Source: Balneolaceae bacterium (GTDB taxonomy: Bacteria > Bacteroidota > Rhodothermia > Balneolales > Balneolaceae). From it: a stretch of DNA of 49,154 nucleotides. Shown here in pieces: positions 25,263 to 33,118 of the stretch. The DNA lies in assembly GCA_007127745.1 (NCBI GenBank), contig SKYV01000062.1:1-49154 (forward strand). Reading direction: 5' to 3'. Under the pieces are notes generated by a model. That model did not search any database. It was not told the origin of the DNA and was given only the letters and a program-made list of their open reading frames with translations. Both the position numbers and the translations under genes were made by a program. Each line of letters starts with the position of its first letter. The stretch's first letter is position 1.

Positions 25263-26735
25263 ATGGATCTTTCCCTCGTACCTTTATTGGCCGTTTTGGT
25301 TTCGCTTGTAGCGGTTATTCCGATACTGCTGAGTTCGGACAAACCGAATCTGCGTGAAACCTGGACCATTCTGGCAGCTGTTATCAAATTCGGGCTTGTA
25401 CTTTTGCTTGTGCCCGGCGCTATTGAAGGCAAATCCGTAGAACTCCATCTTATCGATCTGGCACCGGGTATGCCGCTTGCGCTCAATGCCGATCCGCTCG
25501 GTGTCTATTTTGCCGTGATCGCTTCCGGCCTCTGGATTTTCACCTCCTTCTATTCCATTGGATATGTTCGGGGAGCCGGTGAACACAAACAAACAAGATA
25601 TTTTGCCAGTTTTGCAGTCTGTCTGTCGGCAACCATCGGTATTGCATTTTCTGCCAACCTGCTAACCTTCGTTCTTTTCTACGAAATTCTTACCGTTGCC
25701 ACTTATCCGCTGGTCATTCATAACGAAAGTAAAGAAGCCATCAATGCCGGGCGAAAATATCTGGCATTTACCCTGACTGCCGGGCTGCTTTTAGTGGCCG
25801 GTTCAGCAATGGTATACATCTACACCGGCACTATCGATTTTACCCCGGGCGGTGTATTCAGTGGAGTTGAACTTCCGCATACCGCCATGCTGGTACTCTT
25901 TATCATATTTTTGGGAGCTGTTGGCGTGAAGGCCGGTATCATGCCGATTCATAGCTGGCTGCCCGCAGCCATGGCCGCACCCACACCGGTCAGTGCACTT
26001 CTTCACGCTGTGGCTGTTGTAAAATCAGGAGTATTTGCCGTAATCCGGGTTGTCGGTTATGTTTTTGGCACCGACGTGATGGCCAGCTACGGTCTCGGTG
26101 ATATTTTGATTGTCATTGCCGGAGCTACAATTATTTTGGCTTCACTCATCGCCTTTGCGCAGGATAATTTAAAACAGCGGCTCGCCTATTCTACGGTTGG
26201 GCATTTGTCCTATATTGTTTTAGGAGTGGCACTGCTCACACCCTTCGGAATGCAGGGCGGAATTATGCACATTGCGGCACACGCCACGTTGAAGATTACA
26301 CTCTTCTTCTGTGCCGGAGCCATATATGTGAACCTGAAACGGAAAAATATCAGCAACCTGAACGGCATTGCCAAAGTGATGCCCTGGACGATGGCCGCTT
26401 TCACCATTGGATCGATGGGCCTTGCCGGTATTCCGCCAATCAATGGATTTTTTAGTAAATGGACTCTCGCTTTGGGCTCTCTGGACGGAGATATGGTTAT
26501 ACCGGTTATTGTATTGGTGGTGAGCGGCCTGCTGAATGTGGGATACTTTTTCCCGATTATTTACCGGGCCTATTTTAAGCCGGGCGAAGGTCTTGAAGGC
26601 TACGGCGAAGCCAGTCCGCTGATGGTGGTGCCTATTATGGTAACAGCTATACTGTCAGTGCTTTTTGGATTTTTCCCGAATCTGTTTTTCGGGCTTTACG
26701 ACCTGGCCGTCAACATCAGTTTATCACTTTTTTAA
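25263..26735 (+). CDS. second MrpD-like antiporter subunit (Proton_antipo_M family)
   Basis: A 490-residue, roughly 14-helix protein homologous to MrpD, the MrpA N-terminal half and NuoM. Pump residues are kept: Glu141 in FVLFYEILTVATYPLVIHN, Lys223 in GVKAGIMPIHSWLPAAMAAPTPVSALLHA and the TM8 Lys in VAVVKSGVFAVIRV. The TPVSALLHA stretch is more NuoL/MrpA-like than mrpD in this operon. It follows mrpD after 61 bases and precedes the 70-residue protein gene by 12 bases. It may take the place of the missing MrpA N-terminal half; that is inference. Confidence 0.92.
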   Translation: MDLSLVPLLAVLVSLVAVIPILLSSDKPNLRETWTILAAVIKFGLVLLLVPGAIEGKSVELHLIDLAPGMPLALNADPLGVYFAVIASGLWIFTSFYSIGYVRGAGEHKQTRYFASFAVCLSATIGIAFSANLLTFVLFYEILTVATYPLVIHNESKEAINAGRKYLAFTLTAGLLLVAGSAMVYIYTGTIDFTPGGVFSGVELPHTAMLVLFIIFLGAVGVKAGIMPIHSWLPAAMAAPTPVSALLHAVAVVKSGVFAVIRVVGYVFGTDVMASYGLGDILIVIAGATIILASLIAFAQDNLKQRLAYSTVGHLSYIVLGVALLTPFGMQGGIMHIAAHATLKITLFFCAGAIYVNLKRKNISNLNGIAKVMPWTMAAFTIGSMGLAGIPPINGFFSKWTLALGSLDGDMVIPVIVLVVSGLLNVGYFFPIIYRAYFKPGEGLEGYGEASPLMVVPIMVTAILSVLFGFFPNLFFGLYDLAVNISLSLF

Positions 26736-26747
26736 CTCATAAGCGCC

Positions 26748-26960
26748 ATGAAGAAGATTCACTGGATCATATTAGGCATTTTATTCGTCATTACGCTTGT
26801 ACTTGAATTTACCGTACTGGCCGGATATGACAGCCACTGGTGGAATGCCATTCCGGCTTTTTATGCCATTTTCGGATTTGTGATGTGTTATGCTCTTGTT
26901 TATTCGGCCAAATTTATTGCAAAAAAAATTGTAAACAGAGACATCAACTACTATGATTGA
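26748..26960 (+). CDS. small two-helix membrane protein within the Mrp operon, function unknown
   Basis: The 70-residue product has two hydrophobic segments, HWIILGILFVITLVLEFTVLAGY and WWNAIPAFYAIFGFVMCYALVYSAKFI. A Tyr-Asp-Ser-His-Trp-Trp turn lies between them, and the tail is basic. It starts 12 bases after one D-like gene and overlaps the next by eight bases, so it is translated with them. I do not recognise a named family. A structural or assembly subunit of the antiporter is plausible. The ATG is in the expected coupled position. Confidence 0.75.
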   Translation: MKKIHWIILGILFVITLVLEFTVLAGYDSHWWNAIPAFYAIFGFVMCYALVYSAKFIAKKIVNRDINYYD

Positions 26961-28668
26961 AATTCTCGCCATACCGGGTGTAATTTTGTTAATCGGGGCA
27001 GCTCTGCTTTCTTTCTTCTCCGAGAAATTGCGCCCCGCTCTGTTTCTGATATTTCCCCTGCTTGCAGCCGCAGTAATCATCCTTCGCCCTGAAGGATACA
27101 GTGTAACCGGATCGCTGCTGCATTACGATCTGGTACTGATGCAAACCGATTCACTCAGCAATCTGTTCGGAATTGTTTTTGCACTTGGAGCTTTTGTTGC
27201 CGGTGTTTACGCATTTCATATGAAGGAGCTGGGGCAGCAAATCTGTGCACTTGGCTACGCAGGTGGTGCACTCGGTGTGGTCTACGCAGGGGATTTGCTC
27301 ACCCTTATCATTTTCTGGGAAATTATGGCTGTTGCTTCCACCTGGCTGATCTGGGCGCAACGCACCCCGGAAACCGATGCAGCCGGAATGCGCTATCTGA
27401 TCTATCACATTCTTGGCGGCGGACTCCTTTTTGCCGGAATCTTGTGGCATTCAGTCGTTGCCGGGTCCATTGCAGTCGAAACCATTCCGATGGAATACAC
27501 ACCGGCAAATATCCTGATGTTGCTTGGAGTCGCTATCAACGCAGCCGTAATACCACTGCATACCTGGCTGTCTGATGCCTACCCCAAAGCCACGCTTACG
27601 GGTACCATCTTCATGAGTATTTTCACCACTAAAACGGCTGTTTATGTGTTAATCCGAATGTTTGCAGGCTGGGAGCTGCTCGTATTTTTCGGAGCCGCCA
27701 TGGCCATCTACGGAATCTATTACGCGGTAATTTGTAAAGATATGCGTGAGATACTTTCCTATCACATCATCAGCCAGGTTGGCTATATGGTGGCAGCCAT
27801 CGGTGTGGGAAGCGAGCTTGCTGTGAATGGCGCTGCGGCTCATGCATACAACAACATTTTGTATAAATCTTTGATGTTCATGGCCGTCAGCGCCGTGATG
27901 TATTCAACCGGAACCAGTAAAATGTTCCATCTTGGCGGGCTGTACAAAAAAATGCCGTGGGTTCTCGGGCTTTATGTTGTTGGCGGCCTCTCCATCTCCG
28001 GTATTCCGTTGTTTGCCGGATTTGTGAGTAAGGGTATGGTGATTGATGCAGCCGGGTACGGTGGTTACGAAACCATCATGCTGGTATTGCTTGTAGCCTC
28101 TGTGGGTACCTGGCTCAGTGTCGGCCTCAAGCTACCCTACTTCACCTGGTTCGACAAGCAGGATTACGAGGGCGAGTTAAAACCGGTTCCGCTGAACATG
28201 TATATCGCCATGGGCATTCTTGCCTTTGCCTGTATTTTCTATGGAATTTTCCCGAATGCCCTCTACACGTTCCTGCCTTTCGAAACCGATTATCAGCCAT
28301 ACACGGTGTATCACCTGGTTGAAATTACTCAAATTGCCCTGTTAACATTTGTGGGATTTTGGCTTCTCAGAAAAAAACTGGCTCCCGAACTTACAACCGT
28401 TCTCGACCTGGACTGGTTCTACCGAAAAGCCGCTCCGGCAACCCGACTGGTGTTTGTACAGAAAGTGGATACTTTTTACGGCCGGGTTGAAGATGGCATC
28501 CAGGCTTCTGCCCGCTATCTTTCCGGTAAGTTTCAGAACCCGATGCGGTGGCTCAATCCATTTACTGATGAGGAAAATGAAGCATCAAGCTACAGCCCCG
28601 CTATGGAAGTGGTGATGAGCTTCATTCTGCTCTGCTTTTTGATCTTTGCCATCATCTATTTTTTATAA
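26953..28668 (+). CDS. third MrpD-like antiporter subunit with C-terminal extension, TM7 lysine absent
   Basis: A 571-residue Proton_antipo_M protein. Glu123 is present in LLTLIIFWEIMAVASTWLIWA, and the TM8 Lys in IFTTKTAVYVLIRM. At the TM7 position the paralogues read VKAALFPMH or VKAGIMPIH, whereas this protein reads INAAVIPLHTWLSDAYPKAT, so the lysine is replaced by Asn196. The C-terminal 100 residues include LDLDWFYRKAAPATRLVFVQKVDTFYG and a final helix, recalling the extensions of NuoL/HyfB-type subunits. It overlaps the small membrane protein gene by eight bases and ends the operon, converging on the coiled-coil gene 45 bases away. Confidence 0.92.
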   Translation: MIEILAIPGVILLIGAALLSFFSEKLRPALFLIFPLLAAAVIILRPEGYSVTGSLLHYDLVLMQTDSLSNLFGIVFALGAFVAGVYAFHMKELGQQICALGYAGGALGVVYAGDLLTLIIFWEIMAVASTWLIWAQRTPETDAAGMRYLIYHILGGGLLFAGILWHSVVAGSIAVETIPMEYTPANILMLLGVAINAAVIPLHTWLSDAYPKATLTGTIFMSIFTTKTAVYVLIRMFAGWELLVFFGAAMAIYGIYYAVICKDMREILSYHIISQVGYMVAAIGVGSELAVNGAAAHAYNNILYKSLMFMAVSAVMYSTGTSKMFHLGGLYKKMPWVLGLYVVGGLSISGIPLFAGFVSKGMVIDAAGYGGYETIMLVLLVASVGTWLSVGLKLPYFTWFDKQDYEGELKPVPLNMYIAMGILAFACIFYGIFPNALYTFLPFETDYQPYTVYHLVEITQIALLTFVGFWLLRKKLAPELTTVLDLDWFYRKAAPATRLVFVQKVDTFYGRVEDGIQASARYLSGKFQNPMRWLNPFTDEENEASSYSPAMEVVMSFILLCFLIFAIIYFL

Positions 28669-28713
28669 ACAGAATTCAGTAAAATTTTGGGTTGTATCTC
28701 CATCTCAGTGCAG

Positions 28714-29121
28714 CTACTGAACTTTTTGGAGCGATTCCTGAACAGACTGTATCCTGCTGTTTAACTCCTCAATATTTCTTCGGGTTCGGGGTTCGGCAAG
28801 CATTTGGCCTTGTAGTTCAAGCTCCCTCTGAAGAACTCTTGTCTCATCGGATTCTATCTGTAATGATCGATTTTCGCGCAGGCTGCTCATGATATTTTGA
28901 ATCTGATTTTGAAGTTCTTCAAGCTGTTCGTACTCACGTTCTATTTCATTTGATATGGCCTTGGCCTCCTCGGCAGCCTGGTACAGTGTTATCTTTGTAT
29001 TTGCCATTTCTATTGAAACGGATGCTGACTGATACGCCAGTACAAGAAATCCACCAGTTAACAAAACAACCGACAGGCTCAGTGCATGCCAAAAAGTTTT
29101 GGGAATATTTGAAATATCCAT
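28714..29121 (-). CDS. single-pass membrane protein with long coiled coil, function unknown
   Basis: One N-terminal transmembrane helix (FWHALSLSVVLLTGGFLVLAYQSASV) is followed by about 100 residues of heptad-rich, Glu/Gln/Leu-rich sequence (EIEREYEQLEELQNQIQNIMSSLRENRSLQIESDETRVLQRELELQ), strongly predicted to be a coiled coil. Two adjacent ATGs exist (29124, 29121). The GGGAGG upstream leaves only one base before the first, so the second is preferred. The gene converges with the Mrp operon but nothing ties it to that function. No enzyme motif is visible. Confidence 0.7.
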   Translation of the reverse strand: MDISNIPKTFWHALSLSVVLLTGGFLVLAYQSASVSIEMANTKITLYQAAEEAKAISNEIEREYEQLEELQNQIQNIMSSLRENRSLQIESDETRVLQRELELQGQMLAEPRTRRNIEELNSRIQSVQESLQKVQ

Positions 29122-29371
29122 CATACCTCCCTGTGTTTTTAGATGTTGTAATAAAGAGTTGCTGAATGACCTGATTTAGCTTCCTATAGTAAACAAATCA
29201 AATCCAAATAAGTCAAGTATTTTATTGATTTATATCTTCTTCCGATTTTTAAAAAGCATCAGGCCCATATTCATTCTATTCATCTATCCCACAAATTTTT
29301 ACAATTTTTCAATAATTAAATTTTTATGCATATTACACAAAGTTTATTCACTCATTTCCGGATAAAATCCT

Positions 29372-30679
29372 ATGGATAAAGTAAAAGCACTGATCAAAAG
29401 CAGTCCCGTCGTCATCGCAATCATTTATGTTATTGTAGGGTTTCTTTGGATTCAGTTTTCGGATCAATTGGTATTTTCGATGTTCGATGACCCGGAATCC
29501 ATCACACGTGCACAGTCACTGAAAGGCTGGTTATTTGTAATTGCCAGCGGCCTGTTGATTTTTTTTCTGGTACTGCAAAGCAATAACATGCTTGGGGAGA
29601 TTATACACGGACTAAACCGTATCAATAAAAAGTTTGAATCCACTCTTGAAAATGCACCCATCGGAATTGCCCATCACAGCCCTGATGAAAACTGGTTTGA
29701 AGTCAATCAAACGTTGTGTAATCTTTTTGGCTATGAAAAAGATGAAATGATTCGTTTGAAATTTTCTGATATAATTCATCCAGACGATATTGAACGCGGA
29801 CGAGAACTGGACGCTAAACTGGCCAGCGGCGAAATCGATTTTTTTGAAATTGAAAAACGATATATACGGAAAGACGGAAGCCAATTTCCCGGATTGGCAC
29901 GCAAAACTGCCGTTTATGACAATAACGGATCAACACCATACCTGATCGTTACTTTGCAGGATATTTCAAATCAGAAAAAGTATGAGGAAGAGATTAAAAA
30001 ATCCCTGCATGATAAAGAAGTGCTGCTCACGGAAGTTCATCATCGTGTAAAAAATAACCTGGCACTCATTTCTGCACTTTTTGAACTGCAAAATCTGCAC
30101 ACAAATGATAAAAAACTCCAATCAATTCTCGAGAAAAGTAACATCCGGATTAAGTGCTTGTCTCTGATTCACGAAAGTTTTTCCCAAAATGAGCAGTCAG
30201 CCGATATTCATTTCGGAGTTTTTTTAGAACAGCTTCTTCAGTTAACACGCGATGCACTGAATACAGATAATCTAAATGTTGACTACCAAACAGAAATTTC
30301 ACCGGTCAGTCTCAATATCAATATTGCCATACCGGTAAGCCTCATTTTTACTGAATGGATAATGAACATTTTTGATGATGGATATAAGGACAAAGAGCCT
30401 GTGGTTAATATTACTTTGAAAGAACAAGGTGAGAAAATAGAACTCTCAATATCATGCTCCCGGGTAAACGGCCTGAAAGAGAAATTGGAAAACGATCAGC
30501 AATCCCTCACATTTATCATTATTGAAACACTGGCAAAACAAATTGAAGGAAAGGTGGATTATGAAACCGATGATGAACGTTTTGTTTCCCATCTTCGATT
30601 TAAAAAAACAGATCTTCGGGGCACCGGAAGCTTTTTAACTGACAAAGAAATTTTAGCAATATCCTCATCAAAAAATTAA
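29372..30679 (+). CDS. PAS-domain sensor histidine kinase, HisKA_2 type, with degenerate ATPase domain
   Basis: Two N-terminal transmembrane helices (about 12-32 and 51-69) frame a short periplasmic loop. A PAS domain with a PAC-like end spans about 85-205 (FESTLENAPIGIAHHSPDENWFEVNQTLCNLFGYEKDEMI). The HisKA_2 dimerisation domain has the phospho-acceptor motif EVHHRVKNNLALISALFELQ (221-240) and IRIKCLSLIHE. The ATPase domain is poorly conserved: the N box reads PVSLIFTEWIMNIFDD, and the G1 box position reads CSRVNGLKEK without the Asp and Gly residues. No response regulator gene is adjacent. It may act mainly as a phosphotransfer or pseudokinase protein. It converges with the TauE-like gene, 18 bases apart. 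Confidence 0.85.
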   Translation: MDKVKALIKSSPVVIAIIYVIVGFLWIQFSDQLVFSMFDDPESITRAQSLKGWLFVIASGLLIFFLVLQSNNMLGEIIHGLNRINKKFESTLENAPIGIAHHSPDENWFEVNQTLCNLFGYEKDEMIRLKFSDIIHPDDIERGRELDAKLASGEIDFFEIEKRYIRKDGSQFPGLARKTAVYDNNGSTPYLIVTLQDISNQKKYEEEIKKSLHDKEVLLTEVHHRVKNNLALISALFELQNLHTNDKKLQSILEKSNIRIKCLSLIHESFSQNEQSADIHFGVFLEQLLQLTRDALNTDNLNVDYQTEISPVSLNINIAIPVSLIFTEWIMNIFDDGYKDKEPVVNITLKEQGEKIELSISCSRVNGLKEKLENDQQSLTFIIIETLAKQIEGKVDYETDDERFVSHLRFKKTDLRGTGSFLTDKEILAISSSKN

Positions 30680-30697
30680 CCTAACCGTTTCAATTTC

Positions 30698-31507
30698 CTA
30701 TCCCGAAAAAACCGTGTAAAGCATTTTTGCGCAGAGGAAAAGCAGCAAGCCGGCAAAAAGTTTTTTTAACATAACCACTGGCAGTTTATGTGCAAGTTTT
30801 GCGCCGAGCGGTGCCGTGAAGACACTCACCACTGTTATGGCGATCACCGCGGGCAGGTAGATAAATCCAACTGAATAATCGGGCAACGAGTTTACTGTTA
30901 ATCCACCGGTTATATATCCCAGTGTACCGGCAACCGAAATCGGAAAACCAACAGCCGACGACGTTCCGATAGCGTTCTGAATTTTTACATTACACCAGGT
31001 TAGGAACGGTACTGTCAGTGATCCGCCCCCGATCGCAACTAATGCTGAAACCCCGCCAATTCCTGTGCCTGCTGCCGATAAACCAAAAATCCCCGGTAGT
31101 TCACGATTTGGCTTCGGTTTAATATCCAAAAACATTCTAATTGACACATAGAGCATAAACAGAACAAAAAATATGGCAAGTGGCTGCGATGGAATGTACG
31201 CTGCAATAAATGCCACGCTGAAGGTTCCGAAAATAATACCCGGTGTAATTCGCCAAACCACCGGCCAGAGAACCCCACCATGCTGATGATGTGCCCGTAA
31301 ACTTGCCACAGATGTAAATATTATAGCAGCCATGGATGTAGCCAGTGCCAAATGTACAATGTGATCTGCCGGAAAGCCCTGAATCACAAAAAACGTTGTC
31401 AGCACCGGTACCATAATTCCGCCTCCGCCGATGCCAAAAAGTCCGGCTAAAAAACCGACGATAACACCCAGAATCACATATGCGAGAATCCACTCAAGTC
31501 CAGACAA
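30698..31507 (-). CDS. TauE/SafE family sulfite/organosulfur exporter-like permease (DUF81)
   Basis: An inner-membrane permease of 269 residues with about eight helices. Family motifs are seen in GVIVGFLAGLFGIGGGGIMVPVLTTFF near the N-terminus and the repeat-like IGGVSALVAIGGGSLTVPFLTWCNVKIQNAIGTSSAVGFPISVAGTLGYITGG in the second half. The two GxGGG motifs mark the internal duplication. The substrate cannot be predicted; members export sulfite, sulfoacetate or other anions. It follows the SGNH hydrolase gene by 11 bases on the same strand, so the two may be co-transcribed. Confidence 0.9.
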   Translation of the reverse strand: MSGLEWILAYVILGVIVGFLAGLFGIGGGGIMVPVLTTFFVIQGFPADHIVHLALATSMAAIIFTSVASLRAHHQHGGVLWPVVWRITPGIIFGTFSVAFIAAYIPSQPLAIFFVLFMLYVSIRMFLDIKPKPNRELPGIFGLSAAGTGIGGVSALVAIGGGSLTVPFLTWCNVKIQNAIGTSSAVGFPISVAGTLGYITGGLTVNSLPDYSVGFIYLPAVIAITVVSVFTAPLGAKLAHKLPVVMLKKLFAGLLLFLCAKMLYTVFSG

Positions 31508-31518
31508 ATCTGCAGATT

Positions 31519-32283
31519 TTAAGGTTGGCTTTCCAGTACAGTTTTTATGGCTTCATCTGCCAGTTTCGACATCAAAATATACCCCTCTCTGTTGGGGTGA
31601 ACCCCATCGTAAGCAAGATGCTCTTTCATTCCATTTCTTTCGTCAGCGGTTGAGGTAAAGTAATCCAGATAGTAAAATCCTTTTTCTTCGGTAAACGAGC
31701 GGATCATCCTGTTCAGATCCATGATTTTCCGGGCCGGTTCCAAACCCGGGCGCCAAGGATAATCGTACACCGGAAGTACTGAGGAGAGAATCACCCTCAT
31801 TCCGTGAGCATCCGCAAGATCTGCCATCGAAAAAAGATTGTCGGCAATCATATCAAGTGTTGCGGGGCCGGTATTGCCTGCAATATCATTTGTACCGGCA
31901 AGAATCACCACTATATCGGGCTGAAGGTGTATCACATCCTGCCTGAACCGCACAAGCATTTGAGGTGTTGTTTGTCCGCCGATTCCCCGGTTGATATACG
32001 GCTTACCCTCAAAGAATTCCGGATAGTGATCACTCCACCCTTCGGTTATTGAATTGCCCATAAATACAATCCGATTTTCATCCTCTGCCGGCGGACCAAG
32101 AACCTTGTTTGCCTGCCGGTATCTATCCAGGTTTGCCCAGTCATCCTTCATAGCCGACCATCGCTCGTACTCTTCCAAAATTTCCTGATCAGTTTTTTCG
32201 GTTTGATCGGTTTGAGTATACATTACATCCGAAAAAGATATAACAAACAATATGCTCAGAAATAAAACACCATAGTTTTTCAT
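31519..32283 (-). CDS. secreted SGNH/GDSL-family hydrolase
   Basis: An esterase/lipase-like hydrolase with the SGNH fold. Block I is IVFMGNSITEGW (nucleophile Ser), block II Gly is in NRGIGGQTTPQML, block III is VVILAGTNDIAGN and block V is YDGVHPNREGYILMS with the catalytic Asp and His. The ORF track start at 32295 adds MEIY. The ATG at 32283 gives MKNYGVLFLSILFVISFSDVMYTQ, a clean signal peptide, and is preferred (254 residues). The similarity is to platelet-activating-factor acetylhydrolase-like bacterial enzymes that deacylate carbohydrates; the exact substrate is unknown. It is divergent from gntK. Confidence 0.88.
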   Translation of the reverse strand: MKNYGVLFLSILFVISFSDVMYTQTDQTEKTDQEILEEYERWSAMKDDWANLDRYRQANKVLGPPAEDENRIVFMGNSITEGWSDHYPEFFEGKPYINRGIGGQTTPQMLVRFRQDVIHLQPDIVVILAGTNDIAGNTGPATLDMIADNLFSMADLADAHGMRVILSSVLPVYDYPWRPGLEPARKIMDLNRMIRSFTEEKGFYYLDYFTSTADERNGMKEHLAYDGVHPNREGYILMSKLADEAIKTVLESQP

Positions 32284-32349
32284 ATAAATTTCCAATCAAA
32301 TTTTGATAATTAGCTGCTCTTACGTTGAATTGTAACATTTGACCAAGTT

Positions 32350-32380
32350 ACCAATCGTTTATCAAATTATTGGTGATAAA
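32350..32380. promoter_or_regulatory. nested inverted repeats in the SGNH/gntK divergent region
   Basis: ACCAAT...ATTGGT (32350-32355 and 32369-32374) and TTTATCA...TGATAAA (32358-32364 and 32374-32380) overlap in the 170-base spacer between the divergent SGNH and gntK genes. There is no T tract, so an operator or leader structure is more likely than a terminator. Confidence 0.3.
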
Positions 32381-32453
32381 ACCAAAATTTTTCATCTCCT
32401 GATTTTGATTCTTCACGCCTCACCACGATTTTGAAAAGAAAAAGTATAACAGC

Positions 32454-32939
32454 ATGGTTATTATTTTAATGGGCGTTTCAGGCTGCGGCAAAACAACTGT
32501 CGGTTTGAAACTCGCCGAAAAACTGAATCTGCCTTTTTTCGATGCCGATGACTTTCATCCAGATGAAAATGTAAAAAAAATGGAGTCCGGAATTCCATTG
32601 AATGATGACGACCGTGCCCCCTGGCTTGAAGAGTTGTCAAGACAAATCAAAAAATGGAATAAAAAAAAGGGAGCGGTTCTGGCCTGTTCGGCATTGAAAA
32701 AAAAATACCGGGAACTGCTCAAAGCAAATTCCGGCCCCAATGAAGTGCTTTTTGTGTATTTGAAAGGTTCGAAAGAGTTAATTTTGAACAGGTTAAAAGA
32801 GCGCAGCGGCCACTACATGCCCCCCGATCTACTCGACTCCCAATTTGCCGATCTCGAGGAGCCCGAAGATGCCCTGTTTATACCGATTTACAATTCGCCG
32901 GAGAAAATTTCTGACCGTATCATTGCAAATCTAAAATAG
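32454..32939 (+). CDS. gntK: gluconokinase, GntK type
   Basis: Phosphorylates D-gluconate to 6-phosphogluconate with ATP. The 161-residue P-loop protein has Walker A MGVSGCGKTTVG and the family signature FFDADDFHPDENVKKMESGIPLNDDDRAPWLEELS. ACSALKKKYRELLK, LKERSGHYMPPDLLDSQFADLEEPED complete the set. Length and motifs are standard. 6-Phosphogluconate dehydrogenase is encoded 2 kb downstream on the same strand, and a sugar dehydrogenase lies further on. Confidence 0.94.
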   Translation: MVIILMGVSGCGKTTVGLKLAEKLNLPFFDADDFHPDENVKKMESGIPLNDDDRAPWLEELSRQIKKWNKKKGAVLACSALKKKYRELLKANSGPNEVLFVYLKGSKELILNRLKERSGHYMPPDLLDSQFADLEEPEDALFIPIYNSPEKISDRIIANLK

Positions 32940-33118
32940 CGGCTAAACAACCTTAAAAGAAGATCAATTAATCCATCTATAACTTTGATATAAAGCTCAG
33001 GCATAAATAATTATTTAAAAATTCATTTTTGGTTAAAATAGAAAATCTAATTTACAGTAAATCTACTGTTTAACTGCTTTTTCAGGGTACCTATTAACCA
33101 TTAACTTCAGCCTGAAAT

